Assembly (NCBI RefSeq): GCF_003590095.1
Contig: NC_039482.1
Location: 13,843,657 to 13,907,656, forward strand
Source of the DNA: Trichoplusia ni
Taxonomy: Eukaryota; Arthropoda; Insecta; Lepidoptera; Noctuidae
DNA: 64,000 bases
Reading direction: 5' to 3'
Part shown: piece by piece, positions 47,560-60,729 of the stretch
Numbering within the stretch: the first letter of the stretch is position 1
Layout of the letters: the number at the start of each line of letters is the position of its first letter
Notes under the pieces: model-generated
The model's database searches: none
What the model was told of the DNA's origin: nothing
What the model saw: only the letters and a program-made list of their open reading frames with translations
Translations under genes and position numbers: made by a program

Positions 47560-47710
47560 GTAAGTGCAGATGCCACGTGTAGCTGTGTGTGGTGGGGGGC
47601 GAGGGGGGGCTAGTCCGCGGGGCGCGGCGGGGGCGCGCGGGGGGGCAGCGGCGACGCCGGCATGCTCCAACTTTCACTGTTGCCCCATCTGCGCCGGGAA
47701 TGGAAACCAG
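47560..47710. other. GC-rich island
   Basis: This stretch is very rich in G runs (on plus, GGGGGGCGAGGGGGGGC and similar), in sharp contrast to its AT-rich flanks. Proline/arginine-rich frames are open on the minus strand, but no start, splice pair or family match stands out. It could be an exon, a promoter CpG island or a G-quadruplex-forming stretch. Confidence 0.35.
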
Positions 47711-48089
47711 ATTACAGATGTGAATTCGTTAAACTGGAGTTGCAGACTTGAGACTGTCGGAATAAGTATATTTTGTGCAGGTCTTTTAGACAAGAGATAT
47801 TGCTTTAAAAAATAGGTACAAATTAAATCGGCTGATAATTGTCTTACTGCTGAACAAATAACTCTCGCGCATTGAATACCATGCTTACTCATTAATCCAG
47901 TAATAGTCAAAATCTCTAACTAAAATCTATTTCAAAAAGAAAACATGCAGTATACTATCAAAAAGGTATCTATTTAGAAATATAATATAAATACGCTTAT
48001 TAGTTGTCTAGTACTCATAATAAAAGTTTGACTTGATTCGAAAATAGATGGCGTTGTATGACACTTGGGCAGATATATATAGTAGTGTA

Positions 48090-48371
48090 GTTACCGGCAC
48101 GGACCTTGAGCGCTGACTTTCACTTGCGCAGAAGTGATTTTTTTGGGTGCCCTTGGCGGTATGAAGTGAGGCGCGGGGCGGATAAAGGACAGTGATTGGC
48201 CCGCAGTGCATCGCGTCATAGCCGCCACTCGTGATTGATTGAAATTCGTTCTTTGCTGCAGTTGCATGCATCACAAAACGTCGAGTACGCACAATTGATT
48301 GGCGTTTTATTTTACGATGCGCAAAGCGATCCCCACTCTTCCGCCTCGCGCTCAAGATCCGTGCCGGTAAC
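48090..48371. mobile_element. Tc1/mariner-like MITE
   Basis: The ends GTTACCGGCACGGACCTTGA (48090 on) and the complement of GTTACCGGCACGGATCTTGA (to 48371) form 24-bp inverted repeats with one mismatch. TA dinucleotides flank both sides (48088-48089, 48372-48373), the target of Tc1/mariner elements. It is 282 bp, moderately GC-rich and non-coding. Confidence 0.75.
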
Positions 48372-48399
48372 TATAATGTATAAGTAAGTAGTGAGTACG

Positions 48400-48650
48400 T
48401 ACCTATGCTGCAGATGATGGTGGTGCGGGTTGTCTCTGCGCGCTGCAAGGTGATGCCACTTGACGTACCCGCTGAGCCGGCGCTTCACCAGCCCGGCGAG
48501 CGAGCGCAGCCAGCCTGCGACCGACCACCATGCGACACCGCGACCACGCGACCATACCGACACACCGCCGCTCCGCCCGCTCGGCCCGCTCAGCCCGCTC
48601 TGAGCGCCCAGCCAGAAACCACGCTTTGGTTGCCGATACTAACAACTCAT
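48400..48650 (-). other. GC-rich exon-like segment, unassigned
   Basis: The minus strand has two overlapping open frames and a GTACGTAC donor-like site (about 48399-48404). One frame has ATG starts and stops just before the donor. The other reads on through it with a basic Trp/Arg/His-rich sequence but no ATG. The segment could be a 5' exon or CpG-island promoter of a minus-strand gene whose remaining exons I cannot find. Confidence 0.3.
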
Positions 48651-51328
48651 ATACGCTCTCGTTGCTGTTTTATGTTTATTCAACTTTAAATAGAGTTCTC
48701 TAGAAGCCGTCTAAGATGTGGAGGCAAGCGAAGCTAGACTAAGTTGAGAGTGAAGTGATCGTTCATGAATTATGATACTTTTAGATTTCATTTTAAATTT
48801 ATTCTATGAATAATTGAGTTTAAATAGTCTTTCATAAGACATTTTTCTATAAACAAACTTGATAATGAGCCGACAATACAAAAAGACTGAAAATGATTAA
48901 ATTATAATCAAAGGAATTAATCTTTTTCATTTATATTACTGAATGCAGAGGAATATAAATCCATTACGTTCAAACTTAAAAAAAATATTGACATTAAACA
49001 TCATAAGGTTCAAAATCGCTTGCATGTTTCGGGTATTTTACTAGTACATTTTGTCTCCTAACTTAGACGGCTGTGAGCGATGTTCAACCAAAGAGTCGTT
49101 ACTGAATGCCTGGCTAATGTTACTGATAGCGAAGCTACCGAATGATGATGAGTGATGAGAACACAGGCGTCCTCACACCTCGCCAGTAAAAGCTTGTTGC
49201 GACCCTCAAGGTGGATGGCTTACAAGCAGTATAACACATATATATGTACAGGTTATTGCTCAATGGTGCTCAATAGTCAAACCTATGAAGTAAAGTGAAA
49301 GAACCTTCTTTATAATTAAGAAATTGTTACTGCAACGTGTCTGCTGGTTTTTTAATACATCAGAGTAAAACAACGTGTTAATTCCAATATTATTGTCTTC
49401 TGTTATCAGAACATTGACATGTGAATAAAACCAGAAAACTAATGCCACTTTATGAAGTCGATATATAATGACAATGCAGTAAAAAAAGTAAAAACTTTTC
49501 ATGTATACCCGTAAACCATCCACCATTAACTCAGCGTGACCCTTCAATGATACAAAGAGTCGCACAATACTTGAGCAACGCTCCCCAAAGCGATACGTAC
49601 CCCCGGCGAACAAATATAGCCCTTATTAGCTTGGTGTTAAGGTCGTGTTTAGTGTAGCGAGGCATGTGACAGAGCTACTAATGGGCAGGCGATGTGTGGG
49701 GCGCGGAAGGACAGCGGCAAAGCACAGATCACATCGAGAGGAACATTTCTTGGTACTATCAATTGTAACTATTGATTTCAGTCTGCTAAATTAACTCCGA
49801 ATTTATATAATCGACTCAATAAACTGATTCTTGAATGATGTAAACTAGAAAAGGCAAGAAAATGTTCTATTCTGGAGCTAACGACATTTCTTGGTCAGTT
49901 CTAATAAACATCAGATCTTTGTATCACGTTTCAGACTGCGTTTCCACTATACATGACATGTGTAGGCATATTTTTCAAGAACCAATAGCTTTATCAAAAA
50001 ACGTATATAGACTGAACCAAATCGACTGTGTTGGTTCTTAGAAAACACAGCAGCTACACATAACTCAGTAGAAAAGCAACCTAAGAGTCAGTATTGATAT
50101 TTCTAAAAATAAATGCTGATAGATACCTCTGATTGTACAACTTGTTGAAAACACATCAAGGGTGCCTACAAGTTGTAAAACCAATGTAAAAAAAATGTTC
50201 CCTCGATGTTAAAAGTACACAATACATCAACATGTTGGTAAGATACACTTGGGGACAACAGTATTGAACAAGCTAAACATACAATGAGTTGGTTAAGTTC
50301 AGAACAGTTTGATACACATTCATTTCGACAATATTTATAGAATTACAATAATTTTGCACGATCGTGTACCAGTCTGCGGTCGAGTAACAGAGCTATAGCC
50401 AGCGTGTTTGAGAAGAGAATCTAATCGAATATTAGTTTGGGCTAAGTATCTACAAATTGATTTCTTAGTTGAAGAGTTCAAGTAAATTTTAGAATAATGT
50501 TGTTAAAATACAAATTCAACGAAGGCTTAAGTTATCTTGTACCCTTTATCATGAGCTTAGATCAAGATATTGTAGTGTCGAGATCTTTTTATTATTCAAG
50601 ATCCATTTTACTATGTTTTCTTACATTGTCGTATACCAAAGTATGATATTGATCTAAGAGTGTCTAGTGAACAACAAAATTAAAAATGAGTTTTATTAAC
50701 CCCATCTAGTGTACTTAATACTTTTATAAACCCTGCATCGACTCGACTAATCTCATATTAGGTCATTCAGCAAAATATTATTTACATTTATAAAACTTCA
50801 AGTACATGAACTCTCCAAGCATTATTCTCAGGTAGTCTCTTGTAGCCACCAGCCTGACTGGCTCCGATACATCCGTCGTGCGAAAGCATGTAACCGCAAG
50901 CACAGAGGGCGCGTCAAAGCATATCCCATAACTTTATGGTTTTACCTCTTACACAATGGAAGGGAAAACTGACTGTATGAGCATGATGGTGATCCGCGAA
51001 ATGATTGCAACATTGTGTCTAACGAGTAATACTGATCTCAGCCTCGATACTAATTAGTTCACTTTCTTATACAAGTTTTAGGCTTAGGCGGTATTATTAG
51101 CACCAATTGTTTTTACGTGTCGTTGTTCAGATCCCAATAGCTGAAAAATCAATATGCTATTATATACAAGATTTACCTCCAATCAAATTTGGTCTTTAAA
51201 CCAATAGTTTTATAATTGTTGGTTTGAGAACAAAATGCCACGTAAAAGAGGATTTTATAACGAATAAAAAAGGGAGAATATTTACAATAAATATGTTTAA
51301 TAGTATATTAGTATTTCCAACATAGCAA
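48651..51328. other. AT-rich region downstream of MKK7
   Basis: It probably includes the MKK7 3' UTR; an AATAAA on minus lies at 50692-50697. The 117-residue minus-strand frame at 49260-49613 has no family features. No gene is supported. Confidence 0.4.
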
Positions 51329-54300
51329 TCATTTCACGCGTCTATACACAGGATGCGTGCGGGGCGAGCGCGCGCAGAGCGAGGCCGCCGCGGCAGCGAA
51401 CGACACGCGCTTATAGTCATAGGCTGGCTGCCCTCCTTCGTTACAAATTGTCATTGTCAATCATAAATATTGCAGATGTAGTACACTAGTCTATTGTATC
51501 TCGGTTCAGACGACAAGCGATCAAAACACAAATGGTTGCTCTCTAAGTCTTTGAACGTTGCGTCTGCGTCATAGTTTGAATTTTGCGATACGACATTCAA
51601 AGAATTAAGCAGGATTTGAATTCAAGTTTTCTAATGATTTCTATATATTATATTATCCTGACATGTATTTGCTCATAAAAAGAGGTCATAAAAACCGCGT
51701 GTCCGTGAACCGTAACTTTTAGACTAATTAAGTGGTCTAATCTTTACCTATGCTTTAACAGTATTGTCCTGTGAAATACCTTTCTTATGTTTACTTTGAT
51801 TATCTACCAAAACTCATAGTCTTATAGTGAGAAATGTTTAGAGAAAACATACAGTGTCTATTTCAAACTTTGGTGTATCTTGGCAACCATGAATTGTATC
51901 CAGGTTTTTCTATAGGGCTTTGTAAAGTAGGGAACCTGAGAACAATCATAGTTACCTTCGACACACCAGCCCTACAAAATCAAGTGTATACGGTATAAAG
52001 GATGTAAGGAAAATGCATAGCCATATTTAAAATACCATTTCTACATAAAAAACCAACGATATTTCCCAAAAAAAAAAATGCTTCGAGATTTTTCCGAAAA
52101 TAATGGAACTTCCTTTTTTTACGGAAAATGATCTCAGATTATTTTTGGTCAACTGATCACAACTTTGTACGGTAAGTTTCGTAGTTTACGTCCTTGCAAA
52201 GAAAAGGTATTTTGAATAAGGCCAGGCATATGCGTGTGAGTAGTCCCGCATGGTCCCTCACCCTGGTCGTCGTGATGCAGCTTGTGCGCGGGCTCCGCGC
52301 GGAACCCGTTGCGCAGCTCGGCGCGGGTCAGGCTCTGGCTGCGGCCTTCCGATAGCCTGGGGGCAGGGGCAGGGAGGTTACACTTTGTATAGACTCATAT
52401 GTAATGTGACCGGTGACCGGTGACTGGCTTTGGCAGTGGAAGGACCACAGGATGTTTATAGTCAGTGGAAGCCCGAAATATCACCATACTGTGTTCTTGC
52501 CCCATTAACGTTATTCACCCCGGAAGAAAAGAGGTATCCTAGAGTATTCACTTTTACCATAGATTTAATAAGGACAGCAAGACAAATGAGGATGCCAATT
52601 TTCTGTTTGTTTCTTTTGGATAGGCTGATATGTGTAGTTGATAGGCATGACACAGTATAATAATGTTGTAATTTAAAATTGACAGAAGATTTAGTGTATT
52701 ATGTTTCTTACCTATCATTGAGTAGTAAGGGCGACGGCGGGTGTAACCTCTCGTGCAACGCCGGCGGCTCTAAGTCCGTAGTACTGCCATTCGCTTTAAC
52801 AAGAAATAATAATAGTATGAATCTCTCTGCTTTACTTATTAAGAGCTAGGTTACTTCTGCCCTTCTACAGGGTATTTCAAAAGCTAGACTAATCGCCTAA
52901 CAGAACTAACGATATGCACAAAACTTCCAGCCTAATTTTGAAGCCTAAGTGCGGAAAAGGGGAGCTCACGATAATTTGACAATAGGGCTAAGTTTTGTCG
53001 AATGAATTTCGACTGTAAGGCAAGACTGCTGATGTAACTGGCAAATTAGGCAAGGCCAAGGCCAATAGAGAGATAACCGAAAAGTTTTTCGTCGTAAGCC
53101 TTGCCAAGCAGTAAGAAACCAAATAAAGCCACATAAACATACCTTCATGTCCTAACATTTGGTGTTGTCTGCTGGTCCGGGGAGGGGGCTCCGGTGACCG
53201 GCCTGTACTGTGTTCTCTACTTAAACTGGAAACAAAATGAATAAACATCATTATGCAGTTATAAGCGATTATTTGACATATCCCATTGTCATAATTGGTG
53301 GTATTTACGTAATAATTCCTCACGACAATCGATTGATCGACAGAAAGTAAGATTACTTAGTTGCTTTTATAATCCTTTTTATGCAATAAATTATTTAGAT
53401 ATATTTTTGGTTTAATTTCATAGTAGTTAAGTAACCTAATGTTTACCTTCTATGCCTGGGCGTGGCGTGGAGGTCCACTCGCGATCTTCTCTGTTGGTTC
53501 TGATGGTAGAACCTTTGAAGAACTATGGGACTAGTGTTACCGGAACTCTGTATAAAGGTGTAATTATTAACAGACGTTAAACATTATATCATTCGAAGAA
53601 AGAAGCTCAATTAAAATTTGTAAATCAAAAATATAAAATTTTACTGTAATCAGTAAATCATTCGGTGCATCGGAAAGGACACACCGTAAATGAGGGCAAG
53701 AATTAAGAGCTATACGGTTCATATTAGTAAGTAAGGCAGTAGTGTACGTACAGCGGGCGAGGCCCTCCAGCGGTTGTCGGCGGACACGCGGCGGGCGGGC
53801 GGCGCCGGGCCTGACCCACACGCGTCCAGCGTCCTGCACACACAGGCAAACATTACAACAGGCATAAGAGATATCACTTACAACTTCTAGTCATAAATCA
53901 CACTTATCGGGCATGCCTTTTCTTTTGTTAGGCGACGGAATGCTCATGGACACCCCTCGGGGGAGGAAACGGGTAGTGTCAGACTCTTACTGACTAAACC
54001 TAACTGCCGGGTGATGTCAGCCGCGTTTTGTTACATGTGCCATATAGGCCATGCCTACAATACTTCCTAGAAGAAATACTACAGGATGTGAAAACAATCT
54101 ACTGTTTTGTGGCAGGCTTTGACTCCTGTCTTATTGGAGAGATTTTAAAAGCTTCCAACCAGGGTAACTGGACCCATGACATAATGTCTGCGTGTGCAGT
54201 TACCTCCTGCGCGGGTAGGGCGAGTGTGAGCCCAGCTCGGCCTCGAGGCTGGCGGGCTGCGAGCTGCTGCCGCCCGCGTGGGCGCTGCTGGCCGCCCACC

Positions 54301-57300
54301 ACGCTCTGGGGAGGAAACACATCGGATATGTGAGGACAAGTGTGACGGAATGCGATATATGTACATAAATAAGATGAAGATGAAATACTGACCTAATTAT
54401 TTTCATCAAGTGTTTTTTTTATATATAAAACAAAATGCTAAACACCCAGGCACCCCCCCCCCCCCCGGCCACACACCCCCGCTCTGCAGCGCCTCAGGTT
54501 CTTTTGTGGTGGTCGATGTTAAATATATTAGGATTTTTAAAATACTGATATATTTTTCTTGTTAAATTCATCTTAATAAAAAAACAGTAGGAAAAAAGGA
54601 ATATCCAGTAGTGATAAAGGGTTGTTTCATCGCAAACATTCACATCGTTACTCTACAAAAAACAAAAGTCAATATTTTATATATAACATGGTTGAAATCT
54701 AACCTCGTGGGCGTGGGAGTGACTTGGTCCATCCAATGCTGTGAGCTGGTGACGAAGTTCCTGACGGGCTGCGGCGTGACGGGCGCCTCATATCCGTTAC
54801 TGGCGGGGGCGGGCGCGGGAGCGGGCGCGGGCGCGGGGGGCGCGGGCGGGGCCCACAGCGAGGCGTACCAGGCGCCCACGGACGTGGAGCTGCGGGCCGA
54901 GCGGACCACGAACGGGTGCTCCAGCAGCTTCGCGTACTTGGGACGCTGTCTGTAGTTCTTGGTTAGGCTGGAAATTAAACAATGGCAATGGTAAGAGAAG
55001 TTTGAAAAAAAAACATGTAAAACATACTCTAATAGCTGAATACTACAATATTACTAATATACATGGCGGATTTTTATAACTCAAGGACATTCCTGAATAC
55101 AGCCATCAGCTTTTACAACTGAAAGATGTAAAGCAAATAACAATAAGCATTGAATATATTTCAGAATACATACATATATGATAAAAATATAATTATGAAG
55201 TTGAATATCACTTACCACTGTGATACAAATACTTTGAACTCTGGTGTAAAGTCATTAGTGTCTGGCAGTTGTGGAGGATCGTCTGCTATTACCTAGAAAA
55301 TAATACAAAAAAATTATGACTGTAAAATATTTTACTAAAATTTACATTATACAATACAAATGTAACTAAATTGTTGACTTTCATTGAATAAGTTGAAGCT
55401 AAACGACATAATATGAACATTTCTCGTTTTAGCAATATTCATACTTAAAAGTAGGCATTATAGATCTGAAAGTTTTGGCTAGCTTCTTGGATAGTCAGAT
55501 ATAACGTGACCTTAAAAAAATCATTGAAACAAAGAGAAGAACAGAAGAATTTTTGTTCTTCCTTCAGTGAGTAAATGATAGGCTTTATATTTCTTTTCAT
55601 TCATGGGAAGAGACCCGGTCCTTTATAAGGGGCACACCAGTCCAAACATGCACAAGCCTTGTTGAGAACTTTAATTTAAAATGTGATGGGGTGTCTGCTT
55701 TATACTATTACATTATAAATTTTTATATTATGCTGGTCGTGTATATTGTGGTGACTGACCCTGGTGAGCACCTCGAAGTCGTTCTGGCAGTCGCGGTAGG
55801 GGAACACGCCGGTGGCCAGCTCCACCAGGCTGATGCCCAGCGACCACACGTCCGCGCGGATGTCGTAGTCCGGCCGCGACGGGTCCGGCGGGTCGATGCG
55901 CTCCGGCTGGGGGGACCAAACATCTATTATACAACCTGTTCTAGTTCTGTCGCCCTTTCGCACTCTCTAAATAGAAAGAAGTTATTTTAGCTTAGCTTAA
56001 GCTGCCAGTATGTCATAAATTTTAACCTACAACTTTTGAATTGGCAGTCAAAGGCATGCAACTGCTTAAGTTAAAATTTTGAGCACAGAGCAGGGAAAAC
56101 AATCAAAGTAAATGCATAGTCCTAGTAATATTATAAACGTGATTGTTTGTATGTATGGTTGTATGGATATTTGTTCCTTTATCACTTGGTACACAGATAA
56201 TTTATCACCCATTTAACAAAAAGGATTCTTTTAATCCCTATTTTACGTTCTCATGAAATGTAGAGGGCGAGCTCACGGGCAACAGCTAGTATAAATACAA
56301 CTGACCGCCATATAAGCCGCACAGCCTGCACTGCGTGTCTTCGCCTTGGAGTCGACGAGTCGTCCGCTGATGCCGAAGTCGCACAGCTTGACGTTCCCGC
56401 GCTCGTCCAGCAGGATGTTGCTCGGCTTCACGTCGCGGTGGATCACGCCGTGAGTGTCCTTCAGGTACGACAGCGCGTTCACCGTCTGACAACATAGTAT
56501 AGAGGGTGTTTTATGGAAACTGTAGGTAGACTGCAGTTACGATATAGTTTTGGTTTTCTATCCCGAAAAGGACAAATATAGTCAAAATTAAAGGGGGCAG
56601 CAAGTAAAAATTGAAGATACAGGTCAGACTCAAAATAAGTCATTTCTAAGGTGTTAAAACCTGGTATAACAGTAGGCTAATTATATTATGATGATAAGAC
56701 ATTTTGTTTTGACTTTTTTAATTATAGAAAGATCTGCTGTATATTTTAGGCTTGCTCTAACTCACCGCAACAGTAACCTTCCCTAAGATAGCCTCTGGTA
56801 TGGGCGCACCGAGCCTCTTCAGCAGCTTGTCGAAGCAGGACGCCATCAGCTCCATGCAGATCCAGACGTCGGCGTCCGTCACGAAGCAGCCCAGGCAGCG
56901 CACGATGTAGGGGCAGTCGTGCGACCTCACCACTACGTCCAGATCCATCAGGATGCGCTTCGTCTCTTCAGAGTTGCCTGAGCGACGCATTTGCTGGAAA
57001 TTGTCAAGTTAAAGATATTAATTTGATAGGCGTGACTTGGTACTGGGTACGGACACACACCCATACCCACATAAAGCCGGAACTCGCAAAGAAGACAGGC
57101 CTCGAAGCATGAGCGATGAGGACTTTACTACCTTCAGAATATTTGTCTATTCTAACAGACGTGGTTTCAAAAACTATTCTAACCGAAATTTTTATTTTTA
57201 TATTACCACTTAAATCAGTAATATAATATTTCTAATCTGTAATGTAATATTTCTTAAAACTCTACTATCAAACTGAGACCAATGTTATGTTATATCACGT

Positions 57301-59917
57301 GAATGATTTCGCATAGCATTTTCTAGAAGATATATTAAAATACTAACTTTAACAGCTATGACGGCGGCGGATGGCCTGTGCAGCATCTTGACGACATGGC
57401 CGCAGGTGCCGCTGCCGAGCTCGCCCAGGTGCTGCAGGTCGTCCACGTGAGACTTGTACTCCACGCCGTCGACGTTCAGCTTGCCACTCACCTGTAAAAC
57501 AATCGAATTTAATTTATAGATAAGTAGCACAGGGAAACAGTACAATTTGCCTTTTATCTTTGATTGACTGGCTCCTATGATTAGTAATCAAACAAATTTT
57601 AATTTAATCATATCTCAAGCCTAAAGTATATATTTAAGAGAATGTTCATTCAAATTAGTTTTAAACAGTTTTATACTTTTAGTTTTATACTCAATGATCG
57701 TCATTTTTTAAAGTTAGTCAAGCCACAGTAAAATATTTAAATACAAAATTCGATTTTAAGAGTCTAAAGCTAATCATTATTTTCGTTTCTTTTATTTATT
57801 TCATAACGGTTTACTGCCGCGTATTTATCGCGGTCTGCTGCTTCAGCTCATGATTAAGGACTGAGGTCAGGATCGAAACTAGTCAAGCCATTCCGAAAAA
57901 TACATGTTATAAAACTTGTTCCAACTACATCTGGAAAATGATATTACCTTATACACCTCTCGCATTCTATATTCAGTCTCAGTGGCTTGTGGTGATCTCG
58001 GTGGGAATGCCGGGATTTCTCTGTTGGACCCAAACATCGGGGCTAAAAGGAAAATAGACAATTTTAATTAAAGCATAATATTTCAGAAGTCAGTGAAACA
58101 AAGTAAGTCTGGCAAATGGAATGCTTATCAATCAATCATAGTGATGATGTTTATGACCAGTGTATATCCTAAGAAAAATTAGAAAACAAAAAAGAATTGT
58201 TTGGGCAATCGCTTGGGCATATTAAACAGCAAATAAATCGGTATAAAAGTCAGTAGAGTACATAGTAACAACTGGTTGACAGAAAGATGGTTGAACGAAC
58301 TGGTTGAAAGAAGAAATAAGAAAGTTTACTCAGGTTACTCAAGGTCAACAATATCCTCACATATTCATAATAGTACATACTTTATGGATGTAAAGTACAA
58401 TATAATCCAGTGATTGAGAATAATTTGGCACTGATCGAATCAACAGATCAGTTTGAACAATTTGTGTCACCTGGCAGGTAACACCGATGAACGGGCTCAG
58501 GTGTAACATTCCATAACTGATAAGAGAAGTCTAACAACTATATATTGTAATTAAATGACCACTTCATTTGTTTTTAACTTTTTTTTCAGATAGTGTCAAA
58601 GGCAGGTAGGTATAATTAACATTGTAAGGATATATTTAGGGACATGGCAAAAGGGTGCATCTTAGAAACAGCATCTTAGAAGACATATTTGAATGGATAG
58701 CTAGTGGAATACCTTCGATCTATTTTCCTGTCCTAAATACAAAGAACTTTTAAGGGTACTTGATCATTTTATTCTTTAGGTATGTGCCTTGTTCTAATAA
58801 AGAACCAATACAACATACAATAATAATACTTTTTCTTACTAAAACACTATTCTTCATATCTCAACCACAAAGTAGCACTATACTTAATAATATGCTGTCA
58901 ATCCTTCTTAAGAAGTAACTGCTATACAGTGTTTACAAGCAAATAAAGGAAAATATATAACAATTATGTAATTTTATGCTAATTTTCATGATCACCGAAC
59001 ACATACAAACCAGACATAAGTTAATATAAAGCGTGTCATTTAGAGATATCTTAGACAATAATAGGTTATGATAATTGGCAAAATACTAGTAGCTGGCACT
59101 GTAAACTAACGGCTTCTTACAGAAACTAATTGTAACACAGTCTTATTTTAAGTAGATCATTGACAGATGTGCTAATTATTATTTATTTTTGTTTCAGAAT
59201 ACAAGGATTACTTAATACAGATGATTAATTTTGATCAAATTAATCCCTTCAAATCTATTATATTCTCTTAATGACTGATCAGACTGTCTGTAATCTAAAG
59301 GTCTTTACACCACTATCTTAAAGATAAGTGTAATGTATGGAGCATGATGATTTACAAAACAATGTATGGGTTCATTTGACTGCAGTGACCACCCATAGCT
59401 CAGTCAATGCCAATTTATGCAAATAATTTGTACACAATGTGCAGCACAGGCGGCGGGGAAGCCGTCTGCATGCATTTTAACATATTATTTTGTCATTGAC
59501 TACAACATAACCTTTAGTTATTGATAATACAATCACTCATCTAATATGTATTTTATTGGCAGAGATTCTGATCTATTACTAAGAGGATACGTTAGACCTT
59601 TAGGTGTTGAGAAGATAATGCATTAATACTAGAAAACAACACCACCAGCACGACACAAAATTGGAACGAAACGTAGAGATAATTTATGAAGGTGGTGGTT
59701 ATAAATGACAATTGTATTGAACCTACTTATTGCACATGCACTGAGTAACGAGAGCGCTCAGGTACTTACGAGGCCTAGGTCTGCTCCTGCCGCTCCCCGG
59801 CCTGGGAGCACCAATTCCACCTTGATTGTTAAAACCACCTTCTCTTCGAATACGCATTTCATTTTCGAAACGTTCTTGTAAACCTTTCAGTTTCCCCTCA
59901 ATCGAACTATTTGACAT
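51329..59917 (-). CDS. MKK7: MAP kinase kinase 7 (hemipterous-type JNK kinase)
   Basis: Fifteen exons join in phase into 640 residues: complement(51329..51423, 52262..52356, 52712..52793, 53143..53225, 53447..53547, 53752..53833, 54204..54305, 54704..54967, 55216..55292, 55760..55906, 56306..56485, 56766..56993, 57348..57491, 57948..58042, 59770..59917). It phosphorylates JNK on Thr and Tyr (cytoplasm, stress and morphogenesis pathway). Kinase features: GELGSGTCGHV glycine loop, Lys129 (VIAVK), HRDVKPSN (Asp223), DFG (Asp241), the MKK activation loop SKAKT (Ser251, Thr255) followed by RSAGCAAYMAPERI, which is diagnostic of MKK7, and RPKYAKLLEHPF at the end of the kinase domain. An Ala-Pro repeat and a long low-complexity tail (from about residue 370) follow. 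The final exon is the least certain, since its pyrimidine tract is poor, but its phase fits exactly. Drosophila name: hep. Confidence 0.93.
53931..54030. repeat. Dispersed repeat fragment in an MKK7 intron
   Basis: Contains GTGTCAGACTCTTACTGACT, shared with the protease introns at 8669 and 13517. Confidence 0.45.
54453..54466. repeat. Poly-C tract of 14
   Basis: A homopolymer C run in the intron between MKK7 exons 8 and 9, with further short C runs nearby. Length may vary or reflect assembly error. Confidence 0.7.
56117..56290 (+). mobile_element. Interspersed repeat ending CAACAGCTAG beside an exon
   Basis: Begins near TAGTAATATTATAAACGTGA and ends CTCACGGGCAACAGCTAG at 56289. Same family as 11111-11379. 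It ends about 16 bp from the lower edge of MKK7 exon 5 and may place its sequence directly behind that exon's donor site. Confidence 0.6.
57804..57890. repeat. Dispersed repeat related to 38703
   Basis: Shares TAACGGTTTACT, CGCGTATT, CAGCTCATGATTAAGGACT and GATCGAAACTAGTC with the hairpin repeat at 38703-38834, partly in inverted order. Confidence 0.5.
58043..59769 (-). other. First intron of MKK7
   Basis: A 1.7-kb AT-rich intron between the N-terminal exon and exon 2. No other gene or clear repeat was recognised. Confidence 0.6.
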
Positions 59918-60729
59918 TATAGCAACGAAAATAGTCCACTAATAACATTTAAGTACTTATTACAAAACAAATATACTAATTTTTATTTACACAAAATTAC
60001 AATGAAAAGCGCAGCAGTCCAAGGATTTCCTTCAATTTCCTTCGCCAACCATTTCCATTCGTTCATTTTTAATCTTTAATCATACGTTCATACAGTCAAA
60101 ACATTCTTTTTATAATGTCACTAAGTAAAGCAGTACAGTAACAATTATGTGCGTCTCTTTCTTTCTCAGTTAAAAGTCGTAAGATGACGTCTTTGTCACA
60201 CGCTTTTTAATATAGTAGAGTTTGTGATATCACTGTCAAAAGTTGGGATTCCAGGAAATAAAATCGATTTTAATTTTAATCATAAAATCCTGATTCAATA
60301 TTAAAATTAATTCAAAACTAAAGTGTTAATATTATTTTTTAAATGGTTGTGATTAAACCATAACAAAATTATTAGTTTCTGAACGACTTTTTCTGTTCTG
60401 TCATTCAGTGTGATTAAAAGACTCAGAGCCTGAGCCAGTAAAATATCAAAAAAAGAAACAATTCATTTCGCGTTTCTGAACTCAACATTTATTGCCTTAC
60501 TTTCCGAAAAGAGAAAACGAGAAAATTTTTAGTTATAATCCGCTCAAAATAATAATCCTTCCTAAATTTAATAACGCAGTAAATTAAAAATCAGATGGAT
60601 AGGATTGTAAAGCGTTAAGTAAACAGTGCGCAAGTGTAGTGAAGGAGGTGTAAAACTGTCAGAAACTTGTTTCATAAAATGACGTGAAAATACAATTTCT
60701 AAGACATTGATGTGCGAAATGTGTTTGTT
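59918..60729. promoter_or_regulatory. Shared divergent promoter region
   Basis: MKK7 starts leftwards at 59917 and an unrecognised gene starts rightwards at 60730, so this 812-bp AT-rich gap must hold both 5' UTRs and promoters. No TATA box can be chosen. The arrangement is seen directly; shared regulation is inference. Confidence 0.55.

Noticed and set aside
49260..49613. 117-residue minus-strand frame
   Set aside because: Hydrophobic and low in complexity, in AT-rich sequence; no family feature.
52430..52660. 76-residue plus-strand frame inside an MKK7 intron
   Set aside because: Starts with a non-ATG codon, lies antisense to an intron and is also open on minus; chance or an old repeat.
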